From Serratia nematodiphila DZ0503SBS1 (GTDB taxonomy: Bacteria; Pseudomonadota; Gammaproteobacteria; Enterobacterales; Enterobacteriaceae): DNA of 64,000 nt. The translations under genes were made by a program, and so were the position numbers. Each line of letters opens with the position of its first letter. The first letter of the stretch is position 1. This document shows positions 23,909 to 34,160 of this stretch, piece after piece. The stretch covers positions 930,001 to 994,000 of the forward strand of contig NZ_JPUX01000001.1 of assembly GCF_000738675.1 (NCBI RefSeq), in the 5' to 3' direction. The notes under the pieces are model-generated. The model ran no database searches and was not told the origin of the DNA. It worked only from the letters and a program-made list of their open reading frames with translations.

Positions 23909-24559
23909 TCAGAAATCCGGTTCGGCGCGAAAGTGCATTGGCGTCTGGAAGGCGGGGTGGGTGATGCGCAGTTCTTGCGCATGCAGCTGTAGCCGTGGCG
24001 CCATCGCCTTAGCCTCCGGCGGGGCGTAGAAACCGTCGCCGAGGATCGGATGCCCCAGCGCCAGCATGTGCACCCGCAGCTGATGCGAGCGGCCGGTGAT
24101 CGGCGTTAGCTTCACGCGCGTGCTGCCATCGGCGTCGCGCGACAGCACCAGATACTCGGTTTGCGCCGCTTTGCCGGTGTCAAAACACACCTTTTGCAGC
24201 GGCCGGTTCGGCCAATCGCAGATCAGCGGCAAATCCACCAGTCCTTCGTCATGTTCCATATGCCCCCAAACGCGGGCGATATAGGATTTCTTCGGCTCGC
24301 GTTCGCGGAATTGACGCTTCAGCTCGCGCTCGGCGGCCTTGTTGAGCGCCACCACGATCACCCCGCTGGTGGCCATGTCCAGCCGGTGCACCGATTCGGC
24401 GGCCGGATGATCGGCCTGAATGCGGGTCATCAGGCTGTCTTTGTTTTCCGGCGCGCGGCCGGGCACCGACAGCAAGCCGCTGGGCTTGTTGACCACCATG
24501 ATGTGTTCATCCTGATACAGGATGTGCAGCGGGTCCTGCGGGGGATTGTAGGGTTCCAT
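23909..24559 (-). CDS. rluA: Dual-specificity 23S rRNA/tRNA pseudouridine synthase
   Basis: RluA makes pseudouridine 746 in 23S rRNA and pseudouridine 32 in several tRNAs. The 216-residue protein has the family motifs VVNKPSGLLSVPGR near residue 22 and the catalytic-aspartate motif SVHRLDMATSGV near residue 56, with TGRSHQLRVHM near 154. It lies 57 bases downstream of rapA in the same direction. Confidence 0.96.
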   Translation of the reverse strand: MEPYNPPQDPLHILYQDEHIMVVNKPSGLLSVPGRAPENKDSLMTRIQADHPAAESVHRLDMATSGVIVVALNKAAERELKRQFREREPKKSYIARVWGHMEHDEGLVDLPLICDWPNRPLQKVCFDTGKAAQTEYLVLSRDADGSTRVKLTPITGRSHQLRVHMLALGHPILGDGFYAPPEAKAMAPRLQLHAQELRITHPAFQTPMHFRAEPDF

Positions 24560-24616
24560 CTTGGCTCCGCGAAAAGGGCCGAACGGGGAGACGGTGGCCT
24601 CCCCATGTCGCGCCGG

Positions 24617-27523
24617 TTACTGGTGGGTGACCACCACCAGACGAATGGCGTCCAGGCGCCAGCCGGCTTCATTGAGGTTGGCCAGCACCTGACGGCGGTT
24701 GAACTCCAACGCTTCGACTTCGTCGTCGCGGATGTTCGGGTTGACCGCCTTCAGCGCTTCCAGACGCGCCAGCTCGGCGCTCAGCTTGTCGTCCGCCTCT
24801 TGCTTCGCCTGTTCGATAAGCGTGCGCGCCTGCGCTTCCACCAGGCTTTCCGCCTGCTGCAGCATGGCGTGCACGTCTTGCTGCACGGCATTGACCAGCT
24901 TGCTGGAGGTGTGGCGGTTGACCGCGTTCAACTGGCGGTTGAAGCTTTCGAACTCGACCTGCGCCGCCAGGTTGGTGCCCTTGCGATCCATCAGCATGCG
25001 GATCGGCGTCGGCGGCAGGAAGCGGGTCAGCTGCAGGTGCTTCGGCGCCTGGGCTTCCACCACGTATACCAGCTCAACCAGCAGGGTGCCGACCGGCAAC
25101 GCTTTGTTTTTCAACAGGGACACCGCGCAGCTGCCGGTATCGCCGGACAGGATAAGATCCAGACCGTTGCGGATGATCGGGTGTTCCCAGCTGACGAACT
25201 GCGCGTCTTCACGTGACAGCGCCCGATCGCGATCGAAGGTGACGGTGCAGCCGTCCTGCGGCAGGCCCGGGAAGTCCGGCACCAGCATATGGTCGGACGG
25301 CGTGAGCACGATCAGGTTGTCGCTGCGGTCTTCCTGATTGATGCCGACGATGTCGAACAGGTTGAGCGCGAAGCCCACCAGGTTGACGTCGTTATCCTGC
25401 TCGGCGATGGCGGCGGCCAGCGCCTGGGCTTTGTCGCCGCCGTTGGAGTGCATCTCCAGCAGGCGATCGCGGCCCTGTTCCAGCTGCGCTTTCAACTGAT
25501 CATGCTGCTGGCGGCAGGCGTGGATGAATTCGTCCAGGCCCTCCTGCTCGGTCGGCGCGGCCAGATAGCCGATCAACTGCTCGTAGCAGCTGTCGTAGAT
25601 GGTGCGGCCGGTCGGGCAGGTGTGTTCGAAGGCGTCGAGCCCTTCGTGGAACCAGCGGCCCAGCACCGCCTGCGCGGTGTGCTCCAGGTAAGGCACCATG
25701 ATTTGGATATCGTGCATCTGGCCGATACGGTCCAGACGGCCGATACGCTGCTCCAGCAGATCCGGGTTGAACGGCAGATCGAACATCACCAGCTGGCTGG
25801 CGAACTGGAAGTTGCGGCCTTCGGAACCGATCTCGGAACACAGCAGCACCTGCGCGCCTTCTTCTTCGGAGGCGAAGTAGGCGGCGGCGCGGTCGCGCTC
25901 GATGATCGACAGCCCTTCGTGGAACACCGCGGCGCGGATCGCTTCACGCTCGCGCAGCACCTGCTCCAGCTGCAGCGCGGTGTCGGCTTTGGCGCAGATC
26001 ACCAGCACTTTTTCGTTGCGGTTGGCCAGCAGGTAATCCAGCAGCCACTCGACGCGCGGATCGAAGTTCCACCAGGTGGCGTTTTCGCCTTCGAATTCCT
26101 GATAGATCTGCTCCGGGTACAGCATGTCGCGTGCACGGGCTTCGACGGATTTTTTGGCGCCCATGATGCCGGACACTTTAATCGCGGTCTGATATTGAGT
26201 TGGCAACGGCAGCTTGATCTGGTGCAGGTTGCGGTGCGGGAAGCCCTTCACGCCGTTACGGGTGTTGCGGAACAGCACGCGGCTGGTGCCGTGGCGATCC
26301 ATCAGCATCGAAACCAGCTCCTGACGCGCCTGCTCGGCGTTGTCGCCTTCGCTGTTGGCGGCTTTGAGCAGCGGCTCGATATCCTGTTCGTCGATCAGCT
26401 CGCCCAGCAGGTTAAGCTTGTCGTCGGCCAGGCGTTCACCGCTCAGCAGCAGGGTGACGGCGTCGGCCACCGGACGGTATTTCTGCTGCTCGGCGACGAA
26501 CTCGCCGTAGTCGTGGAAACGGTTCGGGTCGAGCAGGCGCAGGCGCGCAAAGTGGCTCTGTTGACCGAGCTGTTCCGGGGTGGCGGTCAGCAGCAGCACG
26601 CCGGGGATATGCTCGGCCAGCTGTTCGATCACCTGATATTCGCGGCTTGGCGCCTCTTCGCTCCAGGCCAGGTGGTGCGCTTCATCGACCACCAGCAGAT
26701 CCCACTGGGCGTCCGCCAGCTCTTCCAGGCGCTGCTTGTTGCGGCGCACGAAGTCCAGCGAGCAGATCACCAACTGTTCGGTCTCAAACGGGTTGCTGCT
26801 GTCGAGCTTGGCTTCGGCGTAGCGGCTGTCGTCGAACAGCGAGAAATAGAGGTTGAAGCGGCGCATCATCTCCACCAGCCACTGGTGCTGCAGCGTTTCC
26901 GGCACCACAATCAGCACGCGCTCGGCGCGTCCCGCCAGCAGTTGCTGGTGGATGATCATGCCGGCTTCGATGGTTTTGCCGAGGCCGACTTCGTCCGCCA
27001 GCAGAACGCGCGGCGCATGGCGCTGGCCGACTTCATGAGCGATGTGCAGCTGGTGCGGGATCAGGCTGGCGCGCATGCCGCGCAGGCCGGCGAACGGCAG
27101 GCGATACTGCTCGCTCTGGTATTTGCGGGCGCGAAAACGCAGCGCGAAACGGTCCATGCGGTCGATTTGGCCGGCGAACAGGCGATCCTGTGGTTTGCTG
27201 AAGGTCAGCTTACTGTCCAGCAGCACCTCGCGCATCGCCACGCCGCTTTCCTGAGTGTCCAGGCGGGTGCCGATATAGGTCAACAGACCGTTTTCCTCTT
27301 TCACCTCTTCCACCTGCAGCTGCCAGCCCTCGTGGCTGCTGACGGTATCGCCCGGGTTGAACATCACGCGGGTGATCGGCGAATCGTTTCTGGCATAGAG
27401 GCGGTTTTCACCGGTGGCGGGGAAAAGCAGGGTAATCATGCGCGCATCCAGCGCCACGACGGTTCCCAATCCTAATTCGCTTTCCGTGTCGCTGATCCAG
27501 CGTTGACCAAGAGTAAAAGGCAT
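24617..27523 (-). CDS. rapA: RNA polymerase-associated SWI2/SNF2 ATPase RapA
   Basis: RapA binds RNA polymerase and uses ATP hydrolysis to free stalled post-termination complexes. The 968-residue protein has tandem N-terminal Tudor-like domains and a RecA-like helicase core with Walker [16 protein letters not shown] near residue 178 and Walker B DEAH in [11 protein letters not shown] near 280. The second helicase lobe has [12 protein letters not shown] and [11 protein letters not shown] near 565-610. The length equals that of E. coli RapA (968). Its own promoter region is in the 247-base gap before polB. Confidence 0.98.
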   Translation of the reverse strand: MPFTLGQRWISDTESELGLGTVVALDARMITLLFPATGENRLYARNDSPITRVMFNPGDTVSSHEGWQLQVEEVKEENGLLTYIGTRLDTQESGVAMREVLLDSKLTFSKPQDRLFAGQIDRMDRFALRFRARKYQSEQYRLPFAGLRGMRASLIPHQLHIAHEVGQRHAPRVLLADEVGLGKTIEAGMIIHQQLLAGRAERVLIVVPETLQHQWLVEMMRRFNLYFSLFDDSRYAEAKLDSSNPFETEQLVICSLDFVRRNKQRLEELADAQWDLLVVDEAHHLAWSEEAPSREYQVIEQLAEHIPGVLLLTATPEQLGQQSHFARLRLLDPNRFHDYGEFVAEQQKYRPVADAVTLLLSGERLADDKLNLLGELIDEQDIEPLLKAANSEGDNAEQARQELVSMLMDRHGTSRVLFRNTRNGVKGFPHRNLHQIKLPLPTQYQTAIKVSGIMGAKKSVEARARDMLYPEQIYQEFEGENATWWNFDPRVEWLLDYLLANRNEKVLVICAKADTALQLEQVLREREAIRAAVFHEGLSIIERDRAAAYFASEEEGAQVLLCSEIGSEGRNFQFASQLVMFDLPFNPDLLEQRIGRLDRIGQMHDIQIMVPYLEHTAQAVLGRWFHEGLDAFEHTCPTGRTIYDSCYEQLIGYLAAPTEQEGLDEFIHACRQQHDQLKAQLEQGRDRLLEMHSNGGDKAQALAAAIAEQDNDVNLVGFALNLFDIVGINQEDRSDNLIVLTPSDHMLVPDFPGLPQDGCTVTFDRDRALSREDAQFVSWEHPIIRNGLDLILSGDTGSCAVSLLKNKALPVGTLLVELVYVVEAQAPKHLQLTRFLPPTPIRMLMDRKGTNLAAQVEFESFNRQLNAVNRHTSSKLVNAVQQDVHAMLQQAESLVEAQARTLIEQAKQEADDKLSAELARLEALKAVNPNIRDDEVEALEFNRRQVLANLNEAGWRLDAIRLVVVTHQ

Positions 27524-27770
27524 ATATTGTCGGCTCGATTCTTTGTAAGTAAGTCTTGTTACCGGGCGGGAAGGGCCGCGGCACCTGTACTGAACGTCAG
27601 CTAATCCCGGTTTGTTTTAAATTTGGCGGGCAATAGCCGTTCACGCCATGCAGACGTCGCGAGACGGCAGGGCTAAGCGTGGTTCAGTTTTGGGAAGGGC
27701 GCTATGGTAATGGAAGGCGGCGCGTTCGTCACCTGCAAAACCCGATGATTTTTCTTAACCTGGCGCAATC

Positions 27771-30137
27771 TCAAAACAGCCCCATTTGCCCGGTGACCAG
27801 CGTGGTGAAATCGTCGTGCAAGAAAGGGAGTATAGCGTCTGCCACCGGTTGCAGCTGGCGTTCGAGGTAATGCTGATAGTCGATGGGCGAATGGCGGGTT
27901 TCCAGCGGTTCCGGCCCGGCCACGGTCATCACGTAGCTGATCCAGCCGCCGTTCTGATACTGCAGCGGCCGCCCCTGTTGGCGGTTGTAGTCGTCGGCGA
28001 TGCGCGCGGCGCGGGCATGCGGCGGCACGTTGCGCTGATAGTCATCGAGCTTTCTGCGCAGCCGTTTGCGGTACACCAGTTGATCGTCGAAGTCGCCGTT
28101 CAGGGTTTTGCCGACGTAATCGCGCACATAGTCCTGGTAGGGCTGTTGTTTGAAGATACGCTGATAGAGCTGCTGCTGGAACTGCTGCGCCAGCGGCGTC
28201 CAGTCGGTGCGCACCGTTTCCAGCCCTTTGTACACCATCTCTTCCTCGCCGTCGGCGCGCGCGATCAGGCCGGCGTAGCGTTTTTTGCTGCCCTGTTCGG
28301 CGCCGCGAATGGTCGGCATCAGGAAGCGGGAATAGTGGGTTTCGAACTCCAGTTCCAGCGCGTTCTCCAGCCCGAACTGCTGCTGCAGATGCTGCTGCCA
28401 CCAGGCGTTGACCCGCTGCACCAGCGCCCGGCCGATCTGCGCCGCCTGCTGCTCGTCATGCGGCTGTTTCAGCCACACGAAGGTGGAGTCGGTGTCGCCG
28501 TAAATCACCTGATAGCCTTCGGCCTCGATCAACTCGCGGGTTTGGCGCATGATCTCGTGGCCGCGCAGGGTGATCGACGACGCCAGCCGCGGATCGAAGA
28601 AGCGGCAGCCGCTCGATCCCAGCACGCCGTACAGCGCGTTCATGATGATCTTCAGCGCCTGTGACAGCGGCTTATTGTGCTGGCGCTTGGCGGCCTCGCG
28701 CCCCTGCCAGATCTGCTCGACGATCGCCGGCAGGCAGTGTTTACTGCGCGAGAAGCGGGCGTTGCGAAAGCCGGGCACCGAGTCGGCGTCGCTTGGGTGG
28801 CGCATGCCTTCCACCAACCCGACCGGATCGATCAGGAAGGTGCGGATGATCGACGGGTACAGGCTTTTATAGTCCAGTACCAACACCGAATCGTACAGGC
28901 CGGGTTGGGAGTCCATCACGAAGCCGCCGGGGCTATGCTCCTCCGGCTGTTCGCCGAGGTTGGGGGCGACAAAGCCCAGGCGATGCATGCGCGGCATATA
29001 GAGGTGGCTGAAGGCCGCCACCGATCCGCCGCTGCGGTCGGCCGCCAGCCCGGTGACGGTAGCGCGCTCCAGCAGGAAGTTGAGCAGGTCGGCCTTGGCG
29101 AAGATGCGCGTCACCAGCTCACAGTCCTTCAGGTTGTAGCGAGCCAGCGCCGGCTTGTCTTCCGCGAAGCGCCGGTCGATCTCCGCCATGCGTTGATAAG
29201 GATTGTCGATCGCCTTGCCTTCGCCCAGCAGTTCCTGCGAAACGTATTCCAGGCTGAAGGAGGGAAAGTTCCAGGTGGCGGATTTCAGCGCCTCGATGCC
29301 ATCGATGATCAGGCGGCCGGCGGCGGCGGCGAAAAAGTGATTCTGCTTGAAGCCGTGCTCGCGCCATTCCAGCAGGTTGCCGCCGCGCCCCAGCCGCAGC
29401 GGGATTTGGTAGCGCTCGGCGTGCTTTTGCAGCACCCGCAGATCGAACTGCACCAGGTTCCAGCCGATGATGGCATCGGGATCGTGCCGCTCCAGCCAGG
29501 CGTTCAACCGCTCCAGCAGCTGAGGGCGGCTGGCGCAGTATTCCAGATCGAAATCCAGCGGCGCATCGCCGCCGTTGGCCGGCCCCAGCATATAGACCTG
29601 ACGCTGGCCGCAGCCTTCCAGCGCGATGGAGTAAAGCTCGCCGTGGGCGGTGGTTTCGATATCCAGCGACACCAGTTTTAGCGTTGGGCGGTACTCTGGC
29701 GCCGGCTTCATTTGGCCGCTGAGCAACGGCCCATTGCCGTCGCCCTGGCCGTTGAACCATACCGGCGCGGTGATGAAGCGTTCCATCAGGTAGCGCTCCG
29801 GCGGGCGAATGTCGGCCTCGTAGACCGCAACGCCGCCTTCCCGCAGCAGTTTTTCCAGCTTGATGAGCTGACGGTGCTGGCGGCAGTACAGCCCCAGCAT
29901 CGGCCGGTGATGAAAATCCGTCAGCGCCAGCGGTTTCAGTTCGACTTGCCGTTCTTCCCGCAGCAGCAGTTCCGCGCGCTGCCTGTGTTCGGCGGGGATA
30001 AACGCCACCGAGGTTTGCGGCGGCAGGCGCAGCTGACGCGGGCCGGCGTCGGTCGCCAGCCAGAATTCGACCTCGGTGCCGGCGGACGTGTCGCGCCAGT
30101 GGCGAGTGAGCAGGAAACCCTGTTGCAGTGCTGTCAT
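27771..30137 (-). CDS. polB: DNA polymerase II
   Basis: PolB is the family B polymerase used in damage tolerance and replication restart, with 3'-5' proofreading. The 788-residue protein contains the exonuclease motif [11 protein letters not shown] near residue 154, polymerase motif [11 protein letters not shown] near 420, motif B around [13 protein letters not shown] near 495 and motif [11 protein letters not shown] near 545. In E. coli it is SOS-induced; a degenerate LexA-like site precedes it here. Unlike E. coli, no ara genes follow and the next gene upstream is yabI, read the other way. Confidence 0.97.
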   Translation of the reverse strand: MTALQQGFLLTRHWRDTSAGTEVEFWLATDAGPRQLRLPPQTSVAFIPAEHRQRAELLLREERQVELKPLALTDFHHRPMLGLYCRQHRQLIKLEKLLREGGVAVYEADIRPPERYLMERFITAPVWFNGQGDGNGPLLSGQMKPAPEYRPTLKLVSLDIETTAHGELYSIALEGCGQRQVYMLGPANGGDAPLDFDLEYCASRPQLLERLNAWLERHDPDAIIGWNLVQFDLRVLQKHAERYQIPLRLGRGGNLLEWREHGFKQNHFFAAAAGRLIIDGIEALKSATWNFPSFSLEYVSQELLGEGKAIDNPYQRMAEIDRRFAEDKPALARYNLKDCELVTRIFAKADLLNFLLERATVTGLAADRSGGSVAAFSHLYMPRMHRLGFVAPNLGEQPEEHSPGGFVMDSQPGLYDSVLVLDYKSLYPSIIRTFLIDPVGLVEGMRHPSDADSVPGFRNARFSRSKHCLPAIVEQIWQGREAAKRQHNKPLSQALKIIMNALYGVLGSSGCRFFDPRLASSITLRGHEIMRQTRELIEAEGYQVIYGDTDSTFVWLKQPHDEQQAAQIGRALVQRVNAWWQQHLQQQFGLENALELEFETHYSRFLMPTIRGAEQGSKKRYAGLIARADGEEEMVYKGLETVRTDWTPLAQQFQQQLYQRIFKQQPYQDYVRDYVGKTLNGDFDDQLVYRKRLRRKLDDYQRNVPPHARAARIADDYNRQQGRPLQYQNGGWISYVMTVAGPEPLETRHSPIDYQHYLERQLQPVADAILPFLHDDFTTLVTGQMGLF

Positions 30138-30218
30138 AACCCCTTCGTCTTCCGCCGGGCGGCGTGCGCGACATTCAGCGAGATGTCGGTTTTGGCGCTA
30201 ATATAGATAAATTATAGT

Positions 30219-30234
30219 ATGGGTTTTTATACAG
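30219..30234 (-). promoter_or_regulatory. Degenerate LexA-like box upstream of polB
   Basis: Read on the minus strand this is CTGTATAAAAACCCAT, against the LexA consensus CTGT-N8-ACAG. The left half is perfect and the A/T-rich middle fits, but the right half matches at only two of four positions. It starts 82 bases before the polB start codon. The E. coli polB box is CTGTATAAAACCACAG, so this looks like a weakened version of the same site. Confidence 0.45.
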
Positions 30235-30351
30235 TGATTGTCCATCGCCGCGCGGCGTTGCCAAATACGCATACAATTGATCGATTGACTCGTTTGCGGC
30301 GGCACTGGAAAATCCTCCGCCCGTTTGGCCCGAATAATCCACAGAGGTGTA

Positions 30352-31122
30352 ATGGAAGCCTATTTACAAGATTTGATCACCCAGTCACTGGCTTTCACCC
30401 TGATGGTCGTCCTGCTGGTCGCTTTTCTGGAGTCGCTGGCGCTGGTGGGGCTGCTGTTGCCCGGCACGGTGATGATGGCCAGCATCGGCGCGTTGATCGG
30501 CAGCGGCAAGGTGGACTTTTACTACGCCTGGGCGGCGGGCATCGTCGGTTGCCTGCTCGGCGACTGGATCTCTTATTTCGTCGGCCGCGCGTTCAAGGGG
30601 CCATTACACCGTTGGTCTTTCCTGAAGAAAAACAAGGCGCTGCTAGACAAAACCGAGCACGCCTTGCACCAGCACAGCATGGCGACCATTCTGATCGGCC
30701 GTTTCGTCGGCCCGACGCGTCCGCTGGTGCCGATGGTGGCCGGGATGCTCGATTTGCCGCCGTACAAGTTCGCGCTGCCGAACATCATCGGTTGCCTGAC
30801 CTGGCCGCCGGTTTATTTCTTCCCCGGCATTCTGGCGGGCGTGGCGATCGATATTCCCGCCGGCGCCGACAGCGCGATGTTCAAGTGGCTGCTGCTCGCG
30901 GCGGCATTGCTGGTCTGGCTGGCGGTATGGTTGAGCTGGCGCTGGTGGCGTGAGGGCAAGCGCAACGCCGATCGACTGAGCCGTTGGCTGACGCCGCTGC
31001 GGCTGCGCGTGGTTTGCGGATTGGGTTGGCTGGCGGCGCTGGCGGCCGGTTATGCGCTGAGTCAGCAGCCGCTGATGCCGGTGTATCGCCACCTGCTGTG
31101 GCAGGTGTTGTCGGGTCAATGA
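30352..31122 (+). CDS. yabI: DedA-family inner membrane protein YabI
   Basis: This 256-residue membrane protein has the DedA signatures FLESLALVGLLLPGTVMM near residue 24 and GRFVGPTRPLVPMVAGMLDLP near residue 117, with five or six hydrophobic segments. DedA proteins are thought to act as lipid (undecaprenyl phosphate or phosphatidylethanolamine) flippases and to support proton-motive force; YabI's own substrate is not established. I used ATG 30352 behind AGAGGTG, which matches the YabI N-terminus; the frame extends 9 codons further upstream. Confidence 0.93.
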   Translation: MEAYLQDLITQSLAFTLMVVLLVAFLESLALVGLLLPGTVMMASIGALIGSGKVDFYYAWAAGIVGCLLGDWISYFVGRAFKGPLHRWSFLKKNKALLDKTEHALHQHSMATILIGRFVGPTRPLVPMVAGMLDLPPYKFALPNIIGCLTWPPVYFFPGILAGVAIDIPAGADSAMFKWLLLAAALLVWLAVWLSWRWWREGKRNADRLSRWLTPLRLRVVCGLGWLAALAAGYALSQQPLMPVYRHLLWQVLSGQ

Positions 31123-31124
31123 CA

Positions 31125-31144
31125 AAAGGGGGCGAAAGCCCCCG
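31125..31144 (-). terminator. Rho-independent terminator of ilvBN
   Basis: GGGGGC-GAAA-GCCCCC (31129-31144) is followed on the minus strand by TTTTGTC, 6 bases after the ilvN stop. Its base overlaps the sequence just after the yabI stop, so it separates the two convergent genes. Confidence 0.8.
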
Positions 31145-31150
31145 TTCGCC

Positions 31151-31444
31151 TTACTGGAAGAACGCTTCCAGCTGTTCAAATACCCGCACGTCTTCGCTGT
31201 GGCGCTTCACCTGCATCACATCCTCCAGCTTTTCCACCTGGCTTATCATCTGCTCCAGCCGCTGATCGTCGGCGACCAGTAGCCAAATGCGGCTTTGCTG
31301 GCCGTCCTTCAACGGCAGGCACAAAATGCCTTCGACGTTGAACGCGCGGCGGGCGAACAGCCCGCAAACGTGCGACATCACGCCGGGATGGTTGCGCACC
31401 GCCAGCTCCAGGATCACCTGGGGTTTATCTTGTGGTTGCAGCAT
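31151..31444 (-). CDS. ilvN: Acetolactate synthase I regulatory subunit
   Basis: IlvN is the small ACT-domain subunit that activates IlvB and confers valine feedback inhibition. The 97-residue product contains [35 protein letters not shown], broken here only by conservative changes from E. coli IlvN, and ends in a phenylalanine-rich tail. It starts 3 bases after the ilvB stop, so both are made from one mRNA under the ivbL attenuator. Confidence 0.96.
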   Translation of the reverse strand: MLQPQDKPQVILELAVRNHPGVMSHVCGLFARRAFNVEGILCLPLKDGQQSRIWLLVADDQRLEQMISQVEKLEDVMQVKRHSEDVRVFEQLEAFFQ

Positions 31445-31447
31445 GGC

Positions 31448-33142
31448 TTATTCTCCAATCATGTCGATGTTGGCGGCGCCCGGCGGCACCATCGGGAATA
31501 CTTTTTCGTTGATATCGATCAGCGCGTGGATCAGGCAGGGGCCCGGGCGTTGGATCGCCTCGGCCAGCGCCGCCTGCGGATCTTCCGCGGCGTTCAGATC
31601 GCAGGTATCCAGCCCGAATCCGGCGGCGATCTTCAGGAAGTCGGTGCGCTTCGGGTAGGCGGCGGCGAAGATGCGCTGCTGGTAGAACAGGGTTTGCTGC
31701 TGGTGCACCAGCCCCAGCGCCTGGTTGTTCATCAAAATGATTTTCACGTCCAGATCGTGCTCGACCGCGGTGGCCATTTCCTGAATGTTCATCATCAGGC
31801 TGCCGTCGCCGGAGAAGCACAGCACTTTGCGCTCGGGCTCCGCCAGCGCCGCGCCGATCGCCGCCGGCAGACCGAAGCCCATGGTGCCCAGCCCGCCCGA
31901 CGTCAGCCACTGGCGCGGCCGGCTCAGCGGATAGGCTTGCGCCACCCACATTTGATGCTGGCCTACGTCGGTGGTGATGATGGCGCTGTCGTCCACACAG
32001 CGCGCGGCGGCCAGCACCAGGCCGTAATGGCTCAGCGGATCGTCGGCGTTGGGCATGTTGAACGGGAATTCGCGTTTCAGATCGTTGACGGTGTTCAGCC
32101 ATTCGCTGCGCGGCTGCGTGTCGATCTGCGGCAGCAGCTGTTGCAGCACCTGGCCGACGTCGGCATGGATCGCCACGTTGGCCTGTTTGACCTTGCCCAG
32201 CTCGGCGCGGTCGATATCCACGTGAATGATGGCGGCGTTAGGGCAGAACTGCTCGGTTTTGCCGATTGCCCGATCGTCGAAGCGCGCGCCCAGCACGATC
32301 AGCAGATCGGCCTCCTGCAGAATGAAGTTGGTGCTGCGCGCCGCGTGCATGCCCAGCATGCCCAGCGACAGCGGGTGTTCCACCGGCATCGCGCCCAGCG
32401 CCATCAGCGTCATGGTGGTGGGCAGACCGGCGCGTTCGGCCAGTTCCACCGCTTGCCGGTGGGCGTCGGCGCAGATGATGCCGCCGCCCAGATAGAGGAT
32501 CGGGCGCTTTGCCTGATTGATCATCGCGGCGGCCTGCGAAACCAGCGCCGGATCGAAGCTCGGAGCGGCGTCCGGCACGGCGATCGGCGGCAGCTCTTCC
32601 AGCGTGATGGTGGCGGTTTGCACGTCTTTCGGCACATCGATCCAGACCGGGCCGGGGCGGCCGGACTCGGCGATGCGGAAGGCGTCGCCAATCACCTGCG
32701 GCAGTTCGCGGATATCGCGCACCAGGTGGTTGTGCTTGGTGATCGGGATGGAAATGCCGTAGGTGTCCACTTCCTGGAAGGCGTCGGTGCCGATCATCGA
32801 GGAGGGCACCTGACCGGTGATGCACACCAGCGGAATGGAGTCGAGTTTGGCGTCGGCGATGGCGGTGACCAGGTTGGTGGCGCCCGGCCCGCTGGAGGCG
32901 ATGCACACCGCCGCCTTGCCGTTGGCGCGCGCCATGCCTTGCGCCATAAAGCCCGCGCCCTGTTCGTGGCGCGCCAGCACGTGGTGAATGCGGGTGCTTT
33001 GGCTCAGCGCGTCATACAGCGGCAGCGCGGCGCCGCCGGGAATGCCGGCGACGGTGGTGATGCCCTGACGCTCCAGCAGATGAACGATCAATTGTGCGCC
33101 GGTGAAGCTGGTGCCCGGTTGAGGCGTGCCCGAAGTTGCCAT
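31448..33142 (-). CDS. ilvB: Acetolactate synthase I catalytic subunit
   Basis: IlvB is the thiamine-diphosphate/FAD enzyme that condenses pyruvate to acetolactate (or with 2-oxobutyrate) for valine, leucine and isoleucine. I chose ATG 33142 (MATSGTPQ, 564 residues; E. coli 562); six codons upstream is another in-frame ATG. Seen are GIPGGAALPLYDALS with the conserved Glu in RHEQGAGF, GPGATNLVTAIADA, and the ThDP motif GDGSLMMNIQEM with the matching Asn pair near residue 470. The operon sits between yabI and thiQ, a location different from E. coli (82 min). Confidence 0.96.
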   Translation of the reverse strand: MATSGTPQPGTSFTGAQLIVHLLERQGITTVAGIPGGAALPLYDALSQSTRIHHVLARHEQGAGFMAQGMARANGKAAVCIASSGPGATNLVTAIADAKLDSIPLVCITGQVPSSMIGTDAFQEVDTYGISIPITKHNHLVRDIRELPQVIGDAFRIAESGRPGPVWIDVPKDVQTATITLEELPPIAVPDAAPSFDPALVSQAAAMINQAKRPILYLGGGIICADAHRQAVELAERAGLPTTMTLMALGAMPVEHPLSLGMLGMHAARSTNFILQEADLLIVLGARFDDRAIGKTEQFCPNAAIIHVDIDRAELGKVKQANVAIHADVGQVLQQLLPQIDTQPRSEWLNTVNDLKREFPFNMPNADDPLSHYGLVLAAARCVDDSAIITTDVGQHQMWVAQAYPLSRPRQWLTSGGLGTMGFGLPAAIGAALAEPERKVLCFSGDGSLMMNIQEMATAVEHDLDVKIILMNNQALGLVHQQQTLFYQQRIFAAAYPKRTDFLKIAAGFGLDTCDLNAAEDPQAALAEAIQRPGPCLIHALIDINEKVFPMVPPGAANIDMIGE

Positions 33143-33189
33143 GTTCCTGTCCTTTCTCAAGGCCGGTGAGCTTTGCTGGGCAGGGTGCT

Positions 33190-33228
33190 AAAACAAGAAA
33201 CCCCGCCCGGTTTGCGCCGGCGGGGTTT
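33190..33228 (-). terminator. Attenuator terminator of the ilvBN operon
   Basis: On the minus strand AAACCCCGCC pairs with GGCGGGGTTT (33219-33228 with 33198-33207) and is followed by a broken T run (CTTGTTTT). It lies between the ivbL stop and ilvB, as expected for transcription attenuation controlled by ribosome stalling at valine/leucine codons. Confidence 0.88.
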
Positions 33229-33253
33229 GGGAATCGATGCGTTGATTCGGACC

Positions 33254-33352
33254 CTACGGCGCATTGCCGACGACCACCACCACACGCACGACGACCACCG
33301 CGGCTGGTAGCGCGGTAACTAGTAGGGTCGAAGTCAGCGAGGATGCGATCAC
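33254..33352 (-). CDS. ivbL: ilvBN leader peptide IvbL
   Basis: A 32-codon ORF starts at GTG 33352 behind AAGG. It ends VVVVRVVVVVGNAP, which matches the C-terminus of E. coli IvbL residue for residue, and the total length (32) is also equal. The nine valine codons around one arginine are the regulatory feature: with little charged valine-tRNA the ribosome stalls, the antiterminator forms and ilvBN is read. The N-terminal half also has three leucines, fitting multivalent control. E. coli uses ATG; here the only in-frame start giving this length is GTG. Confidence 0.93.
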   Translation of the reverse strand: MIASSLTSTLLVTALPAAVVVVRVVVVVGNAP

Positions 33353-33455
33353 AGGGAACCTTATCATCAGTAAAAAAAGTCAGGTTTTTATAAAAACACA
33401 GGCGCAAAATTCGCACAACAGGTTTATTGGCGCAGCATAAAAAACGCGCGTCAGA

Positions 33456-34160
33456 TCACGCTTTGCCCGAAATGCCCAGCACGCGCGCTTCGGGCGCGCT
33501 GCCGTCCAGCAGGGCCTGCGTCGGGCCGTCGTAATAGATGCGGCCGTCGACCACCAGCAGCGTGCGCGGCGCGATGCGTGCGGCGTCGTCGAGGTTGTGC
33601 GACACCATCAGCAGCGTCAGGTTGCGCTGTTCGCATACCGTCTGCAGCAGTTGCAACATCTCGTTGCGCAGCGCCGGATCGAGCGCCGAAAAGGGCTCGT
33701 CGAGCAGCAGGATCGGCCGTTGGCGAATCAAACAGCGCGCCAGCGCGGCGCGCTGACGCTGGCCGCCGGAAAGTTGCGACGGCAGGCGCTCCAGATGCTC
33801 TTCCAGGCCGACCTGCCGGGCGATGTGCTCCCGCTGTTGGCGCTGCTGCTCAGTCAAGCGCAGTCCGGGATCCAACCCCAGCCCGATGTTCTGCGCCACC
33901 GTCAGATGCGCGAACAGGTTGTTCTCCTGAAACAGCATCGACACCGGCCGCTTGGCCGGCGGCGTGGCGGTGTGGTCTTCGCCGTTCAGCAGCAGCCGGC
34001 CGTTGGCCGCCGGCAGAAAGCCGGCGATCAGGCTCAGCAAGGTGCTTTTACCGGCGCCGCTGGGGCCGAGCACCGCGACGCGCTCGCCCGGCTGGATGCG
34101 CAGATCAAAGCGCATCGGCAGGTGTTCATACAGGTAGGTCAGTTTTTCAAGCGTCAGCAT
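33456..34160 (-). CDS. thiQ: Thiamine ABC transporter ATP-binding subunit
   Basis: ThiQ powers uptake of thiamine, thiamine phosphate and thiamine pyrophosphate with ThiB and ThiP. The 234-residue protein has Walker [10 protein letters not shown] near residue 32, the signature [15 protein letters not shown] near 129 and Walker [14 protein letters not shown] near 149. I used ATG 34160 ([18 protein letters not shown]), which overlaps the thiP stop by 14 bases; a further upstream ATG would overlap more. Confidence 0.95.
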   Translation of the reverse strand: MLTLEKLTYLYEHLPMRFDLRIQPGERVAVLGPSGAGKSTLLSLIAGFLPAANGRLLLNGEDHTATPPAKRPVSMLFQENNLFAHLTVAQNIGLGLDPGLRLTEQQRQQREHIARQVGLEEHLERLPSQLSGGQRQRAALARCLIRQRPILLLDEPFSALDPALRNEMLQLLQTVCEQRNLTLLMVSHNLDDAARIAPRTLLVVDGRIYYDGPTQALLDGSAPEARVLGISGKA

